A DNA stretch of 64,000 nt, taken from Selaginella moellendorffii. Lineage: Eukaryota; Streptophyta; Lycopodiopsida; Selaginellales; Selaginellaceae. The notes beneath the pieces are model-generated. The model ran no database searches, was not told the origin of the DNA, and worked only from the letters and a program-made list of their open reading frames with translations. Location: contig NW_003314281.1 of assembly GCF_000143415.4 (NCBI RefSeq), positions 2,132,493 to 2,196,492 on the forward strand, in the 5' to 3' direction. Positions 24,454-35,721 of the stretch are shown here, one piece after another; within the stretch, counting starts at the first letter, position 1; each line of letters opens with the position of its first letter. Position numbers and translations under genes: made by a program.

Positions 24454-25526
24454 TGTGAGACATAAATCTCTAAGCCCCAAAGTGGAGCAAAGAGGATGTT
24501 ATGTGGTAGTCGCTAAAGTGGGAGCCAAACGATTGTAACACGTTTGGACTAAATGTTACAACTCAAAAAATTGAGAGTGAGAGTGGAATTCCTAATAAAG
24601 TGCTTGAGAAACGAGCATGAAGCAATCAATAAGTGAGCCTCTAAAAAAGGGACACAAAAGGACTAACATATGGCACGTGGAAGTGTTGAGACCAAGTTTG
24701 AGATGGAGTTTGAGAAGGAGTTTGAGATGGAGCCCAAAGTCAAGTATGAGATGGAAATCAAGACCAGGTCCAAGATTGAGATTGAGATCGAGTCTGAGTC
24801 TAAGTCTAAAACGAGTGCCCAAGATAGGGCCCTGGAATCCATTGGAAGGAATCCAAGTGGCAAAGTTAGGCGAGGAACACTAATGTGTTGGACGCTAACG
24901 AATTGCGGAAAAGGAAGCATGTTTCCAAGGATGGATTCCGAAATGCTCCAATTTGGCAAAAGTGAAAGTTCCAAAGGAAGGAGCAGTAAGGTAGCCAAAT
25001 GATAGGGCCATAGATAGCCCTAGCACAAATTATGATAACTAGAACTTAGTGCCAAGGGTAGCACAAAATAGAAAAGAGGATGATGGTGCCTTTAATTAGA
25101 GAACTTTCTAGGATGGGGAAGTAGAGTTGCACAAAAAGTGCAAATGCAAGGTGTCAGAGACACCTAGGAAATTGACTTTGAGAAGTCAAAATTAAAAGTT
25201 CCAAAGTGCAAAAGTTATGTCAATGGGAACTGAGACTACTCGAGAATGAGTAGTGGGATTGAGATAGATAAGGTGTCTCTAACAAGTTTAGTGAGGACTA
25301 AATCAATAAAAGGGAGCAAACCACCCTAGGTGGTCGAATGAGTCTCTATTTTAGAAAGACTATGCTCCTTAGAGGATGGATAAGGCATCGTGAGCCTTCA
25401 ATGTCAAACCATAGACAAATATTGGATGAGTGCCAAGGATGGAAATGGTAACACATGTGGGTGTTACTTTACAAAATGGTTTACCGTTCGATGAGGACAT
25501 CAAACTTTGTCTATGGGTGGTGGAGT
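24454..25526 (+). mobile_element. LTR-like repeat family Y, copy 2, with decayed minisatellite
   Basis: It starts TGTGAGACATAAATCTC and runs, like copy 1 read inversely, through CCCCAAAGTGGAG and ACACGTTTGGAC to a GAGATGGAGTTTGAG array at 24690-24830, the same repeat as 5355-5998 but more mutated. The right end is not defined. Open frames over the array on both strands are compositional. Confidence 0.6.
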
Positions 25527-25719
25527 TGTGAGACACAAAACCCCTAGGCCCCAAAGTGGAGCTGAAAGGGTGCCATGTGGTAGTGGTTGAAGCGAAAGCC
25601 AAATGAGTGTAACACGTTTGGACTAAAAGCACTAACTTGAAAGGTCGAGAGCGGTGGAACTCCCAACGAAGGGCTCAAGGAACAAGTACGAAAAGAGCAA
25701 TAAATGAGTCTCTAGAAAA
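25527..25719 (+). mobile_element. LTR-like repeat family Y, copy 3, cut by an assembly gap
   Basis: It starts TGTGAGACACAAAACCCC and follows copy 2 of the family closely until TCTCTAGAAAA at 25719, where unknown bases begin. The family Y minisatellite should start about 60 bp further on. Confidence 0.65.
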
Positions 25720-25819
25720 NNNNNNNNNNNNNNNNNNNNNNNNNNNNNNNNNNNNNNNNNNNNNNNNNNNNNNNNNNNNNNNNNNNNNNNNNNNNNNNNN
25801 NNNNNNNNNNNNNNNNNNN
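25720..25819. other. Assembly gap (100 N)
   Basis: Exactly 100 unknown bases, a size often used as a placeholder for a gap of unknown length. Its place just before the expected minisatellite suggests the tandem array could not be assembled. Confidence 0.95.
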
Positions 25820-26650
25820 AGCTTTGGATACTAGAGACACTACTTGGGTGGACATACCAAGGTTTATACGGATAGTAACACACTGAGCTACTTTGCTATG
25901 CAGCCTAAGCTTACGCCGAAGTAGGCTCATTGGCAAGAGAAGCTTGTTAAATATGATATTGAAATCATATATAAACTTGGTAAAGACAATATTGTTCCGG
26001 ATGCATTGAGTCATCAAGTTTAGTTCCGGGCAATATTGGCAATCAGTTTGGACTGGTTAGAGGACGTTCGGGTTTCGTATGAAAGTGATCCATTGGCAAA
26101 GGCAATCTTGCACTATGCAGAGTTGTCGAAGCAAGACGTTGGTAGCAAAGCGACGAAAGTTGCTAGTCGAACCAATGTGAAGCTTCACTTATCAGTTCAG
26201 GATGGGCTTATATTCTATAAGCAAGAAAGATTGTATCTTCCCTCTAAGGATCTGTAGCAATTGTTTCTGCGGGAACATCATGATGTTCCAGCAGTGGGAC
26301 ATGGTGGGAAGTGAAAAACTCTGGCTTCATTGAAAAAAGGATTTTTCTGGTCTGGTATGGAAGGTGATATAGTGGATTATGTTTGTTCCTGTTTTATATG
26401 CTAACAATGTAAGCGCAAAACTGATATACAAGCTGGAAAGTTGCAGTGCATTCCAGCACTGGCATGGCCATTTCAAAGTGTGACACTTGATTTCCTCACT
26501 TGGTTGCCGAAGTCTAAGGGTTATGATACTTTGATGGTGGTTGTGGATCGGTTGTCGAAGATTGCACACTTCATTTCAACTATGGAAACAGTGAATGCAA
26601 AGCAAGTAGCAAAGCTCTTTTGCCATGTAGTGTTAGGGCATGGCTATTGA
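25820..26650 (+). pseudogene. Ty3/gypsy pol fragment (RNase H to integrase)
   Basis: Translation gives the end of a gypsy RNase H (KYDIEIIYKLGKDNIVPDAL, 25945-26010), the linker and integrase zinc-binding region (HHDVP...GHGGK, then CSCFIC-QCKRKTD near 26385-26420), and the integrase core start (FLTWLPKSKGYDTLMVVVDRLSK, 26490-26570). Stops occur at several points. It ends at 26650, before the second catalytic residue. The PKSKGYDTLMVVVDRLSK form points to chromovirus-type gypsy elements rather than the Tat-like element downstream. Confidence 0.85.
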
Positions 26651-26820
26651 GAGAGTGAGAGAGCGAGAGAGGGAATATTTTGATCCTCAGAATATTCTCT
26701 ATCTTCCTTGCATAAAACCCTTGCCTCATAAGGGCAAGGGGGGGCATTTTGGCAGAGAGCATTGAAGCATTTCTCATGTTTGAGTGAGCATTGGGGGAGG
26801 TGCCCCTCCTTCCCCCAACA
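26648..26820 (+). mobile_element. Short LTR-like unit with adjacent candidate PBS
   Basis: A 173-bp unit begins TGAGAGAGTGAGAGAG, ends CCCCCAACA, and is followed within three bases by TGGTGAACCCGGCGTGAC, which looks like a retroelement primer-binding site. I could not name the matching tRNA. It may be the left LTR of a short element (TRIM-like) or a solo end that cut the gypsy fragment at 26650. A second LTR was not found. Confidence 0.4.
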
Positions 26821-27309
26821 AATGGTGAACCCGGCGTGACACGCAGCACTTTCTGAGGTGTCATTTCTCTCTTTTTCTTTTGGGCCGCAGAATTTGGGAA
26901 GGAATTCCTTGTTCATTTTGCAGTGGTTTTGTTTGAAATTAAGCTTGTTGGATAGATTTGGAGCTCCTCTTTCCAGCAAGGTATGGCACTTATCAAGCCA
27001 TACAATATTTGAAGAGATACAACGTTTCTTAGCTTGGTCAGAGGAACATTTTGGGGTGTTTTCACTTTCTCTCCTGGATCCTCGGCATAATTTCTCAAGG
27101 TAGTGCATTCGGGCTTGTAGATCTGGCCTAGATCTACAAGTAGTGGTGATTCTTGGTGCTAGATTTGGCCAAATTGACGGCATACAAAAAGATTTTCTTC
27201 TTTGGCTAGATTGGGTCATCTTTGCAGCAGGAATTTGTGTTTCTCCAGGCTTTGTTTTGGTTGCCGTTTGTTTCTAGAGGTGCTCATGGTCCTAGGCTTT
27301 CCGAAAATA
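26821..27309. other. Unassigned region after the short LTR-like unit
   Basis: Non-coding, with pyrimidine runs; no domain or repeat recognised. It may be the body of the short element. Confidence 0.35.
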
Positions 27310-28117
27310 CCAACGGCGCCTTAGTATCGATCTACATCAGTGACATGCACATGTTTTTCCACAATATTGGTGTTCTGGGCTAACTCTTCGTGGATTTCAG
27401 GGGATATTGAGGCCGTGTCTTCACAAATTCTTGTGATAAGAGGGTAGAAGATGCTGAGCACTTTCCAACGATCCCACCAATAGTCAAAATGGTGAAGGAT
27501 CAAGACTAAAGGACTCATTTTTCTCTTTTGGGCTAAACTTTGTTGGACGTTACTTGGGAACGAAGCAATCTTCAAGGAACAGGTAGGCGTAGAAACAGGA
27601 ACAGAGGGAGCAAGAACAAAGGTTGGCAGAGGAACAGGGACAGTAGGAATAGGCGCAGGGATACGAGTTGGTCTTAGAGCAAGCGCAGGAGTAGGAGTGA
27701 GAGCAGGTGGTTATCGGTTATAGGTCCCCGGCTACTGGTTACCGGTTACCGGCTACTGGCTATTCCAGCGGCTACTCCAGCAGCTACTTCAACAGTTACC
27801 CCAGCGGCTACTCCAGCGGCTACTTTAGCGGTTACCCCAGCGGCTACTCCAGTGGCTACTTCAGCGGCTACGAGTCAATGGTTACTCTAGCGGCTGCTCC
27901 AGCAGCTACTCCAGCAGCTACTCCAGTGGCTACTCTAGCGGCTCCTCCAGCGGCTGCTCCAACGGCTACTCTAGTGGCTACTTCAACGGCTACTCCAGTG
28001 ATCACCCTACAGGTTAATGGTTATGTGTACTTGAGGCCTACATCTCCCTCCATTTCGACCCTTATTTCTCTTCGTCATAGGCATGTTGGGCAACTATGAG
28101 CAACTTGAGCACTATCC
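27310..28117 (+). mobile_element. LTR/leader of Tat-like gypsy copy A
   Basis: 27310-27440 (GACATGCACATGTTTTTCC...) matches 48425-48545, and 27690-27780 matches 48340-48420 and 52450-52524, so this is terminal or leader sequence of the same family. It includes a GGTTACCGG/GGCTACTGG tract and a 12-bp-periodic GGCTACTCCAGC array (27770-28005). The array is open in one frame as Ser/Gly/Tyr or Ala/Thr repeats but is probably not coding. Confidence 0.6.
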
Positions 28118-29470
28118 TTGACCGGGCATTTGCAGTGTTTGGGGTATTTGATACCAGTACAAACTAGACGTGCGAAAAATTGGCACCCTTTTACCATATC
28201 TCAAGGCCCTAAGGTACGGAGTAAACTTTCTAATATCCAAAGGCAGCTTAGGTACAACATTGCACCTTCTCGGGCCAAGTCCTCTTCATCTTCGGCAGAT
28301 TCCAGTGACTTAGATCTACGAGCTATGGCGCAGCCACCTTTAGCTCAACCTCAGCTCCATGTTCTGTAGAGGGGCAGTGATCTGCCGACCTTTTTAGGTG
28401 TTGGAACAGTCTCTCCAACATTGCATATCAGTCACTTTGATTACTACTGCACCACAAACATGATCGTCGATGATGATCGTATGTGCCACGACTTCTTGCA
28501 GTCTCTCAAAGGCAAAGCAGCAACTTGGGCAGATTCTCTCCTTCTAGAGGACTGAACAGACTTCCAGACACTGCTTACTTCTTTTAGAGAACGTTTTGTG
28601 GAAGAAAAACCCACAAATCGGCTACTTGTCGACCTTTTTTCGTTCCGGCAGGGTGCTCACAAGTCTGTTCCTGACTACATCACCCGGTTTCAAGCATATT
28701 CGAAGTAGTGTTGGGATTGCAAAGTGGTCCAAGATGAGCAACAGGGGATCACAGCATTCACAGCAAGTCTGCATGGGAACTTGCAGCAAAAACTTCTTAA
28801 GAAGACATTCAGCTCTTGTCGCGAGGCATTTTCATTTGCCTCGAAGCTGGAAAGAGAGCTTCTTGTTGACTTGGGGATTGCTAGAGTTGATTTCGACCAA
28901 GCCATCACCCCATCAGAGTCACCTTGTGCACCTGTTTGCCCATACACAACAAAGCTCGTTGCTATTGAGCATACACCTCCGGCTATTAAGAACTTTGCCA
29001 ACGAGATGCAGCAGCTGAAGGAGATCATTCTTCAGCAACAATCACACCAGGACAAACTGCTCCAGGAGCTAGTGGAGTCCAGGAAAGAGGCCACTACAGC
29101 TCCAGAACGAAGATTTAAATCCCATTGGTGCACTCACTGCGAGACGAACACACATAACACATAGCACTGCTTGAAGCTTCACCTAGAGCTTCAACCTCCA
29201 CCTTCTCAACGTGTCCAATAGCATCCCTTCGCTAATAATTCCATATCGTCTCGGGGTCTAGAGACATATCAGGAGTAGTTGGAGTGACAAGCAACCCCTT
29301 CATCAAGCAAAGGCAAGGCACCAACCTCATCGGTCAACACAATTTTGGTAGTCGAGGAACACTATAGGCAGCAGCAGCAAACCGCAGCCACTTGAGCCCA
29401 AGCGAAGAAGAAGGCAGCTGCTCAGCCTGTCACAGATCCCCCGGCGCCGATTGAGAGCGAATCTCAGTTG
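28118..29470 (+). pseudogene. gag of Tat-like gypsy copy A
   Basis: The capsid-type segment reads RMCHDFLQSLKGKAATWADS, then FRERFVEEK and a helical stretch to LERELLVDL. A CX2CX4HX4C zinc knuckle (CTHCETNTH...C) follows near 29130-29170. The knuckle is interrupted by TAG at 29161, and other stops lie near 28368, 28553 and 28707. The same protein in copy B (48717-49840) has different lesions. Confidence 0.8.
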
Positions 29471-29799
29471 GCATCAGGCCCAATGATACAGAGGGTGGCT
29501 TGTAAGCTCCCCTTCAAGTCACTACTCTCTTCTCCTCTAGAAATCTCACCAACAGCTATTCCTATTTTGGAGCCGGTTCTTCAACAGCTGGTTGACACTC
29601 CCATCACCTTTTCGCACCAAGATATGTTGTGTCTTGTCCCGGGATTCGGCCAGCGTTTAGAGGAGTTTGCACGGTCAGGAACACTAGAGAGCACTCTCAA
29701 GAGGACTCCTCAAGAGGTGCACATTGTCGACATGACAAGATATAGTGGAGATCCTGGCCTATTCTTTGTCCTGGTGCAGATTGGTACTTCCCCTTATAG
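29471..29799 (+). pseudogene. Protease region of gypsy copy A, 5' half
   Basis: This is the linker leading into the aspartic protease. It ends at QIGTSPYR, where the DNA transposon enters. The uninterrupted copy B (50260-50400) continues directly to the active-site segment DDSGSGSN. ATAG at 29796-29799 is the left copy of the target duplication. Confidence 0.85.
29796..29799. other. Target-site duplication ATAG, left
   Basis: ATAG precedes the left TIR and is repeated at 43331-43334. Joining the flanks on one ATAG restores the arrangement seen at the uninterrupted gypsy copy B site (GTAGGATGGATGC at about 50330), with one base difference. Confidence 0.85.
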
Positions 29800-29823
29800 A
29801 AGCTCTATTTCGTTAAAGTGGGA
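29800..29823 (+). repeat. Left terminal inverted repeat, copy 2
   Basis: Begins AAGCTCTATTTCGTT and is identical over 24 bp to the inverse of 43307-43330; identity stops at the 25th base. Confidence 0.95.
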
Positions 29824-30459
29824 TTTATTCAGTAAAATGGGACTAGGTACAAATTTTCAAGTATTTGAAAATGACGTGAAATTATATGTTTTTTGTCCAG
29901 GGGCTAGACATATCTGGGGCATGGTGACTAGCGCGGTGACTTTATGTCCAGACTGAGTCCATCTGGTTGTATAATAAATCTCATTGTCAAGGTGAACAAG
30001 CCGAATCTGAAGCTAAAGAAGAGCGATGGCATGCGCGCACACACTATTTGTTTGTTCATTGAGCGTGTGGTGAGCTTTCCAAGATGAACATCATTCCTAT
30101 TAGCCAGACATATAACTTAATGGTGAGAACATTTAGATATTATTCAATGTTATCTTTTTCTAACGAATCTAATTGTGAAGGTGTAGCAAGAGGCATTGCT
30201 AGTCTGGAGAAGTCATTTAACTCATTTGACCCTTAGTGTATTTTCATGAAACTAAATAACATTCATATTATTAAGGAATTTCTCTAGTACCTTTTTTTTA
30301 CGACATAGAGGCTTGCATTTCTTTCAAAGGTGATTTAGTAAAAGGCCTGAGGGCACATGCCATTCTATTTCTCAGACCGGTATTAAGATATACTAGTGCA
30401 AAGGGAAAAAGGTATTTGGTGATCAAGTAAATGGCATGAGGGCACACGCCATTATAAGC
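29824..30459. other. Left subterminal non-coding region of copy 2
   Basis: Counterpart of 6245-6880, with palindromes at 30026 (decayed), 30342 (decayed) and 30431 (good). No gene seen. Confidence 0.5.
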
Positions 30460-30714
30460 CTAAGCGCTAGTGGACACCTCCTTTTTGGTACTCTCAGCGG
30501 TACTATCATCCTTCTCCGGGTCAGTTGTTTTGCTTTGGATTGTTGTCTCTGACGTTACTGGGGCGTTCTCGATAGTTGTTAATGTTGCCGTTTGTTCAGA
30601 AAAATGATCACCTGGAGTATAGTATGGGGAGTTTGGAAGACTTATATATTCTACATCTTCACCTATCTCCTTCTCCGTCTCCTTTTCTGCCTCACTTACA
30701 GATTTTGTGCTTGC
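30460..30714 (-). CDS. Possible tail exon of the transposase gene, copy 2
   Basis: A leftward frame from ATG at about 30714 (MASTKSVSEAEKETEKE...) ends at a stop at 30460 and is rich in Ser, Thr and Glu. It is conserved with copy 1, with only a few substitutions and no stop, suggesting it was coding when the copies separated. Its link to the main frame is uncertain: copy 2 has lost about 430 bp between it and the transposase. Confidence 0.35.
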   Translation of the reverse strand, partial: ASTKSVSEAEKETEKEIGEDVEYISLPNSPYYTPGDHFSEQTATLTTIENAPVTSETTIQSKTTDPEKDDSTAESTKKEVSTSA

Positions 30715-31049
30715 CATGAGAACGCTCTTCACCCTAAAATATGGAGTTTGTTGTGTTATAAAAGGAAACCAACACACACGCTGCAAGGGAATGATGGTAC
30801 ATAAAGCACGTAAGCCCACAATATGGGTTTATGTGCCATTAATATGGGCCACACGCCATATTATTAGATTTATGCACGTGTGATTGGTAAATGCCTATGT
30901 CACATCATCTTTGTTTTACCTCACACACTATATCAAGCCTCCTCTGATTCAGATTCGGATTGTTCACCTTGAAATAACAAGCCTCCTCTGATTCAGATTC
31001 GGATTGTTCACCTTGAAATAAAATACATTAGAAACTTTGTAAAGGAATA

Positions 31050-34000
31050 TTAATGAATCTCACCTTGAACCCGAGTTATGAATGCTCTTGCTGCATCTCT
31101 TGCATGGTCTGGCAAGGTGATGGTGGCACTCTGCTTCCGCATCCAACCATGCACAACATTATCCACCGATATGCTCATGCTGGGATCCCTTGGATTCAGC
31201 ACCCATCTCTTTTCTAGGCAATCCTTCGTATATCCGGAACTTGGCTTGAACCACTCCACAGTTACATTGAAGGAGTTAGTTTCCGCGTCCTCCTCTGCAT
31301 CAGTGATGCAGCGCCCCACCCATATCATTTGTTTTTTATTACTGGGTCTGACAAGCACGACCATTCCTTTGCAGACCTGTACTGGATTGAATGCTGAATC
31401 CGGCTTCTTGTTCCTCGGCCCACAATAGTGATCCTCAACATCGTTATCTGTCACTGCATTTCCAGAGGACATTGTTCCGCTACTATCTGGTGCTCTGGGT
31501 TCTGGCCAAAAGGACTCTTCCAATTCTTCATATACAACCGGCCCATTTTGGATAGCAGATATAATCTTCTCCCAGTATTCGAGCAAAGGCTTGCACCTCT
31601 GAAAATAGGATTCTCCACCAAACACCAACCCCCTCTTCCAGAAGGCAATATGCTGTCTAATCCCGGCCACTATACTTTCCTGGTCTTTGAGTCCATCCGG
31701 GTGCATCGGCCGTGGGGAACCCTGAGGAATCATAGGTTCCCCAGTTATGGGATCTCTCTTGAAGAGTTCAATGCCGTCCACTGGCAGCCACACTGTGTCC
31801 CATTCTCTCATCTTGTACCTCATCACTGGAGCACCGTCACACATGCTGAAATGAAACTGAAGAGGCTTGGAGTGGCCAATCAGCGTTTCGGATCCATCCC
31901 TGATGTAGCCTCTTACAAACCCCTTAAAGTCTGGAACCTCTGTCAGAAGTGCAGCTTCAACAGTGCCTTTGATGCAATTTTGGAATTCATCGTAGAGTTG
32001 TGGGAGGGTGAGGACATTGGATCGCCGGAGGGACTCTGCCAGGTGACTGAACATGGCATCGACGTCTTCATGAGTGTGCCCAACCATGAGAAAGCCAAGT
32101 GTAACCGTTTCAAATATGCCTTTGGCAACAAGCATCGCCAAGTACGCGAAGACGTACATGTTTTTGTTCTCACTGCCAGCATTGTCTGTTTGGAGCAGAA
32201 GATGGGGTGGAAGGCCACATCGGCCGCAAGAACTTCCTTGAGATTCTGCTTCGTTTGGATGAGGCTGTGCATTCACCGGGCGACCAGCCTCGTCGGAATG
32301 GCATGAGGCCTCACGTGATAACCCTACAATCTGACGGCCAACATATTCACTGGGATGGCATGGGGCCCCATGCGATACTGCAAGCCTTTGCTCCTCCTCC
32401 AGCTGAACCCTGTATGGGGTTCGATCGACAAGGGCCTTATGCAAGGGTTGGCCATTCAGCTCAGTCTGCACACTTTGCAGAGACCTTAAGTGTTTTGCTA
32501 GGGACGCAATCATCATGTTTGCACCCCTGCCACCCCATAGAGGTACAAAGAAGTTCCCATAGTTCTGGGCACCATGCCCATGAGCGATTATGCCAAACAG
32601 AGACACAGGCAGCTGCATGGATGAAGAGATTGCCTTGGGGGCAGGATTGAGTCGAGGTAAGCACGTCTTTTTCTGGTCCATTTTGTCGTGGATGATGCAG
32701 AGGTAAGAGTCAGGTCTCTCCATGGAGAGAATCCTGTTATGATAATATGCAGTCCTGCAGCTTCTCTGCTCGATGTTGTGGTCGAGCCGCCTTCTAACCA
32801 ACGTCTCTCGCTCTTGAGCGCTGCAAGAATTCTTCGACAAAGCCATTTTGATAGCAGTGCACTCGTCACACTTTGAAAAGCTGGAGTACTTTCCTATACT
32901 CACATCCCTGAACCTGTTGCTCCACAATCTACTAAATCTAGATTGGCTCAGCTTCCTGTAGCCATTACTCTAGAGTTCCCGATTCACATCTTCCAATATG
33001 GCCCCCTTGGTATACATGGAAGGGAGAACTCGTTGGGTGTCTCGTGTTCCATCTTCCAAGAGGCGGGTTTTATGTGGTTGCTGCTCGCTACATGTCTCGA
33101 CAAACCTCTTGAAGATTGCCTCTCCATATACAACATGACCCCTGGTTTTGTGCGTACCGTCGTTCCCATGGACTGCCTGTTGAACCCTTTGTTCCTCGAA
33201 CTCAGTTTTGATTCTGTAGAATGTGCTTCGAGGGACTCCATAAATGATTCTCCATGCCTTCATGCAGACCAAACCCCTCTGGAAGACCATGCCCCCCACC
33301 TGATGTTCTGAAGCATCAACAGATGACCGTAATGCCTCATACACAAAATTGCGAGTTGCCTTCCAGGACAATGTCTTGTATCTTGCTCTCTCCTCTTCAA
33401 TAGCATCCCAATCAGCATGTTGACAGCACCTCCTCTTGCAACAAGCAACTGTCGAGACCATTCGAACCTCCATCGCCATTTTCTGCCTTTTCGGTTCGTT
33501 GCTCAGATCCCTTTGGCTGCGCTTTAGGAAGGTGTACTTTCTTTTCCCATGAAGAGATGTTCTGTCATCAGTTGTAGTGGTGTTTGATTGTGAATCCTTC
33601 ACATTCTCAAACACTAAGTGCCCCAATTTCCACCGCACAATGCTTCCAATAGTCAGACTGTTTTCTTCTGTGTCAACAACCTCTAAAATCGCAACTCCAA
33701 TATCATCCCAGCCCAATTCTTGATTAGCAACCGCATCTCTTGGATCGACAACTGTGGCTAAGCCCTCAGCTACCACCTCCCCCTCGGGGTTGTTTAGAAA
33801 CACTTTTGCCTGAATCCATGTAGCACGGTTCTTAAGATCCACGGAGGGAACATGCGTCGCACTTGCGCTGTCCCCAACATCTGCTTTCTTCTGAAGATTT
33901 TTCAAGGCAACAACAACATTTACCCGGACGACCATCTCTCCTCGTTCAATAGCGACCACATTCCCATCGAAGACAGTCTCTACTGATACAGCAGCATTGC

Positions 34001-34118
34001 CTTCCCCAAGCCTTTCACAGTGTATAACAAAGTTCCGATCCATAGACACAAGGGTCCCTTTTGCAACTCTCTTCCCACCATTCAAAATGTAAACCTTTTC
34101 CCCAACCCTGAAGGCCAT
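31050..34118 (-). CDS. DDE-type transposase-like protein with one in-frame TAG
   Basis: From ATG at 34118 the frame runs 1,022 codons to 31050, with one TAG at 32970-32972 (codon 383). The N-terminal 130 residues begin MAFRVGEKVYILNGGKRV, an SH3- or chromo-like fold by appearance. Cys/His-rich CCKRRCCQH follows near residue 223, then VCMKAWRIIYGVPRSTFYRIK, a helix-turn-helix-like segment, and HGNDGTHK with QP...R..LPSMYTK. After the TAG come FSKCDECTA, a central core with TDNAGSENKN (about residue 640) and FLMVGHTHEDVDAMFS (about 670), and a C-terminal domain with VCKGMVVLVRPSNKKQMIWVG. The order matches proteins I recall as DUF7869. The Asp and Glu/Asn positions fit an RNase H-like transposase core, but the catalytic triad is inferred. 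A 114-nt in-frame intron is likely at about 32275-32388 (GTATCG to CACAG), holding two palindromes. The last codons overlap a 5' splice-site-like AAG/GTGAGA. Confidence 0.75.
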
Positions 34119-34397
34119 TCTGAAAGTGCAGAAAAGAAGTTAAGACCATACAAAAAATGATTGGAGAATGGCCTAAATCATAACATACCAAACAACCTCA
34201 ATAGCATGAGGCCACATGCCATTATTCAAACATGCTATTGACACCCACGTGAAATTTCGCATTCACAAAATTGGCATGAGCCCTCATGCCATTAGTGGTA
34301 CCACTAATGGCATGAGGCCTCACGCTATCTTTGACCCCTGCTAGCCTGTTGCTATATTCCTTTTCCCTTGCTGCAACTTAATATATTTTTGTGTGCG

Positions 34398-34500
34398 TGC
34401 TATTGAGGTTGTTTGGTATGTTATGATTTAGGCCATTCTCCAATCATTTTTTGTATGGTCTTAACTTCTTTTCTGCACTTTCAGAATGGCCTTCAGGGTT
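34398..34500 (+). repeat. Inverted duplication of the transposase 5' end
   Basis: These ~103 bp are identical to the inverse of 34104-34206, so the transposase start ATGGCCTTCAGGGTT is repeated on the plus strand, 190 bp away and facing the other way. Copy 1 has instead a different hairpin here. Full identity implies a very recent event in copy 2. Confidence 0.85.
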
Positions 34501-35689
34501 CGGCATAAGGAATATCAATATAGACTAGCAGGGCACAAAGATGGCATGAGGCCTCATGCCATCTTGATATACACACAGCTCCGGGCAAGTAAAAACATAC
34601 TTGACAATACGCTAGCACTGAAATTGCAAGGGCCCAAGATGGCATGTGGCCTCATGCCATTTCTAAATGTGGTCCTAAGCCATTCCATGGTGAACATACC
34701 AGGAAGCACAAGTGCCGAATATCAAGAGGAAGCGGTAGCCACACCAAAGACAGTGCCGCTCGCAACACCGCAACTGCTCGTAGCGCCGCTCGCACAAACT
34801 GCCACTCGCATAAACTGCCGCTCGCAATGGCGCTCGCAATGCCGCAACCGCTCGTAGACGCATAAACCACAGCCCACAACGCCGCTTACACAAGCAGCGC
34901 TCACTGCGCTCAGCGGAACCAAGAACACGGCGCACAAAAATGATAGACCTAGGAATGAGTTCGAGAATTCAAAAATAACACACGCTTGAACGTCACATCA
35001 AATCCTCTGACAAACCAGATCTTATGATTCCTCTGACAAATTTCAAACTGAGTAGCTTCTAGACTTTGCTGTCGGAGGTTGAACTTTGTCACATCATGTC
35101 CTTGCCTCGATCCAGCTGTGCCATGTCAGTGATTCGAACTTTGCCATGCCATGTCAGCGATCCGCGCCAAGATTATTCGCCGTGTAAAGGAATAATTACG
35201 CTGTGTGTGTACGTCCATTTATGGCAATATAAGGCCACACGCCATTCAAAGAATAATGCTCGACATAAGGCCACACGCCATTCAAAGAATAATGCTAGTC
35301 GAGCATTTTTTGGTGCATTTTTGGGTTCAAAATTGCATGAGCCCACACGCTATAAAGTTTACCTGTACCAAAAATAGAAACAGCTTTATTTACTTGGGAA
35401 TTTAAGTGGTTGAGGCATTTTTAAACTTACAAACACATGCCCTACTTACATTCTTTTGGTTGCTTAAAATTCAAAAATATTATAAACCTTTCTTTTTGCA
35501 TTTTCAATGTTTTCAATTATGGTTTTTGATTTTCGTAGGACCAGCCTAGTAATCTATTTGCATCCCGTCATGTTTATAGCTAGCTTTCGTTTATCCCCTT
35601 CGCTAGCCTGAGATACATCTGCTCGGCATCTGCCTCTTACAGCATTTGCCCAGAAAGGGCATCTTTCTTCACGCAGCATTTGCCACATG

Positions 35690-35721
35690 TTTAGGGTTTA
35701 GGGTTTAGGGTTTAGGGTTTA
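35690..35721 (+). repeat. Interstitial telomere-like repeat (TTTAGGG, 4 units)
   Basis: Four tandem heptamers occupy the same place as the three-unit run in copy 1. Confidence 0.9.

Noticed and set aside
27707-28099. 130-codon frame of Ser/Gly/Tyr and Ala/Thr repeats before gag
   Set aside because: It reads a 12-bp-periodic GGCTACTCCAGC array in the retroelement leader; no domain, and the leaders of the other copies lack it.
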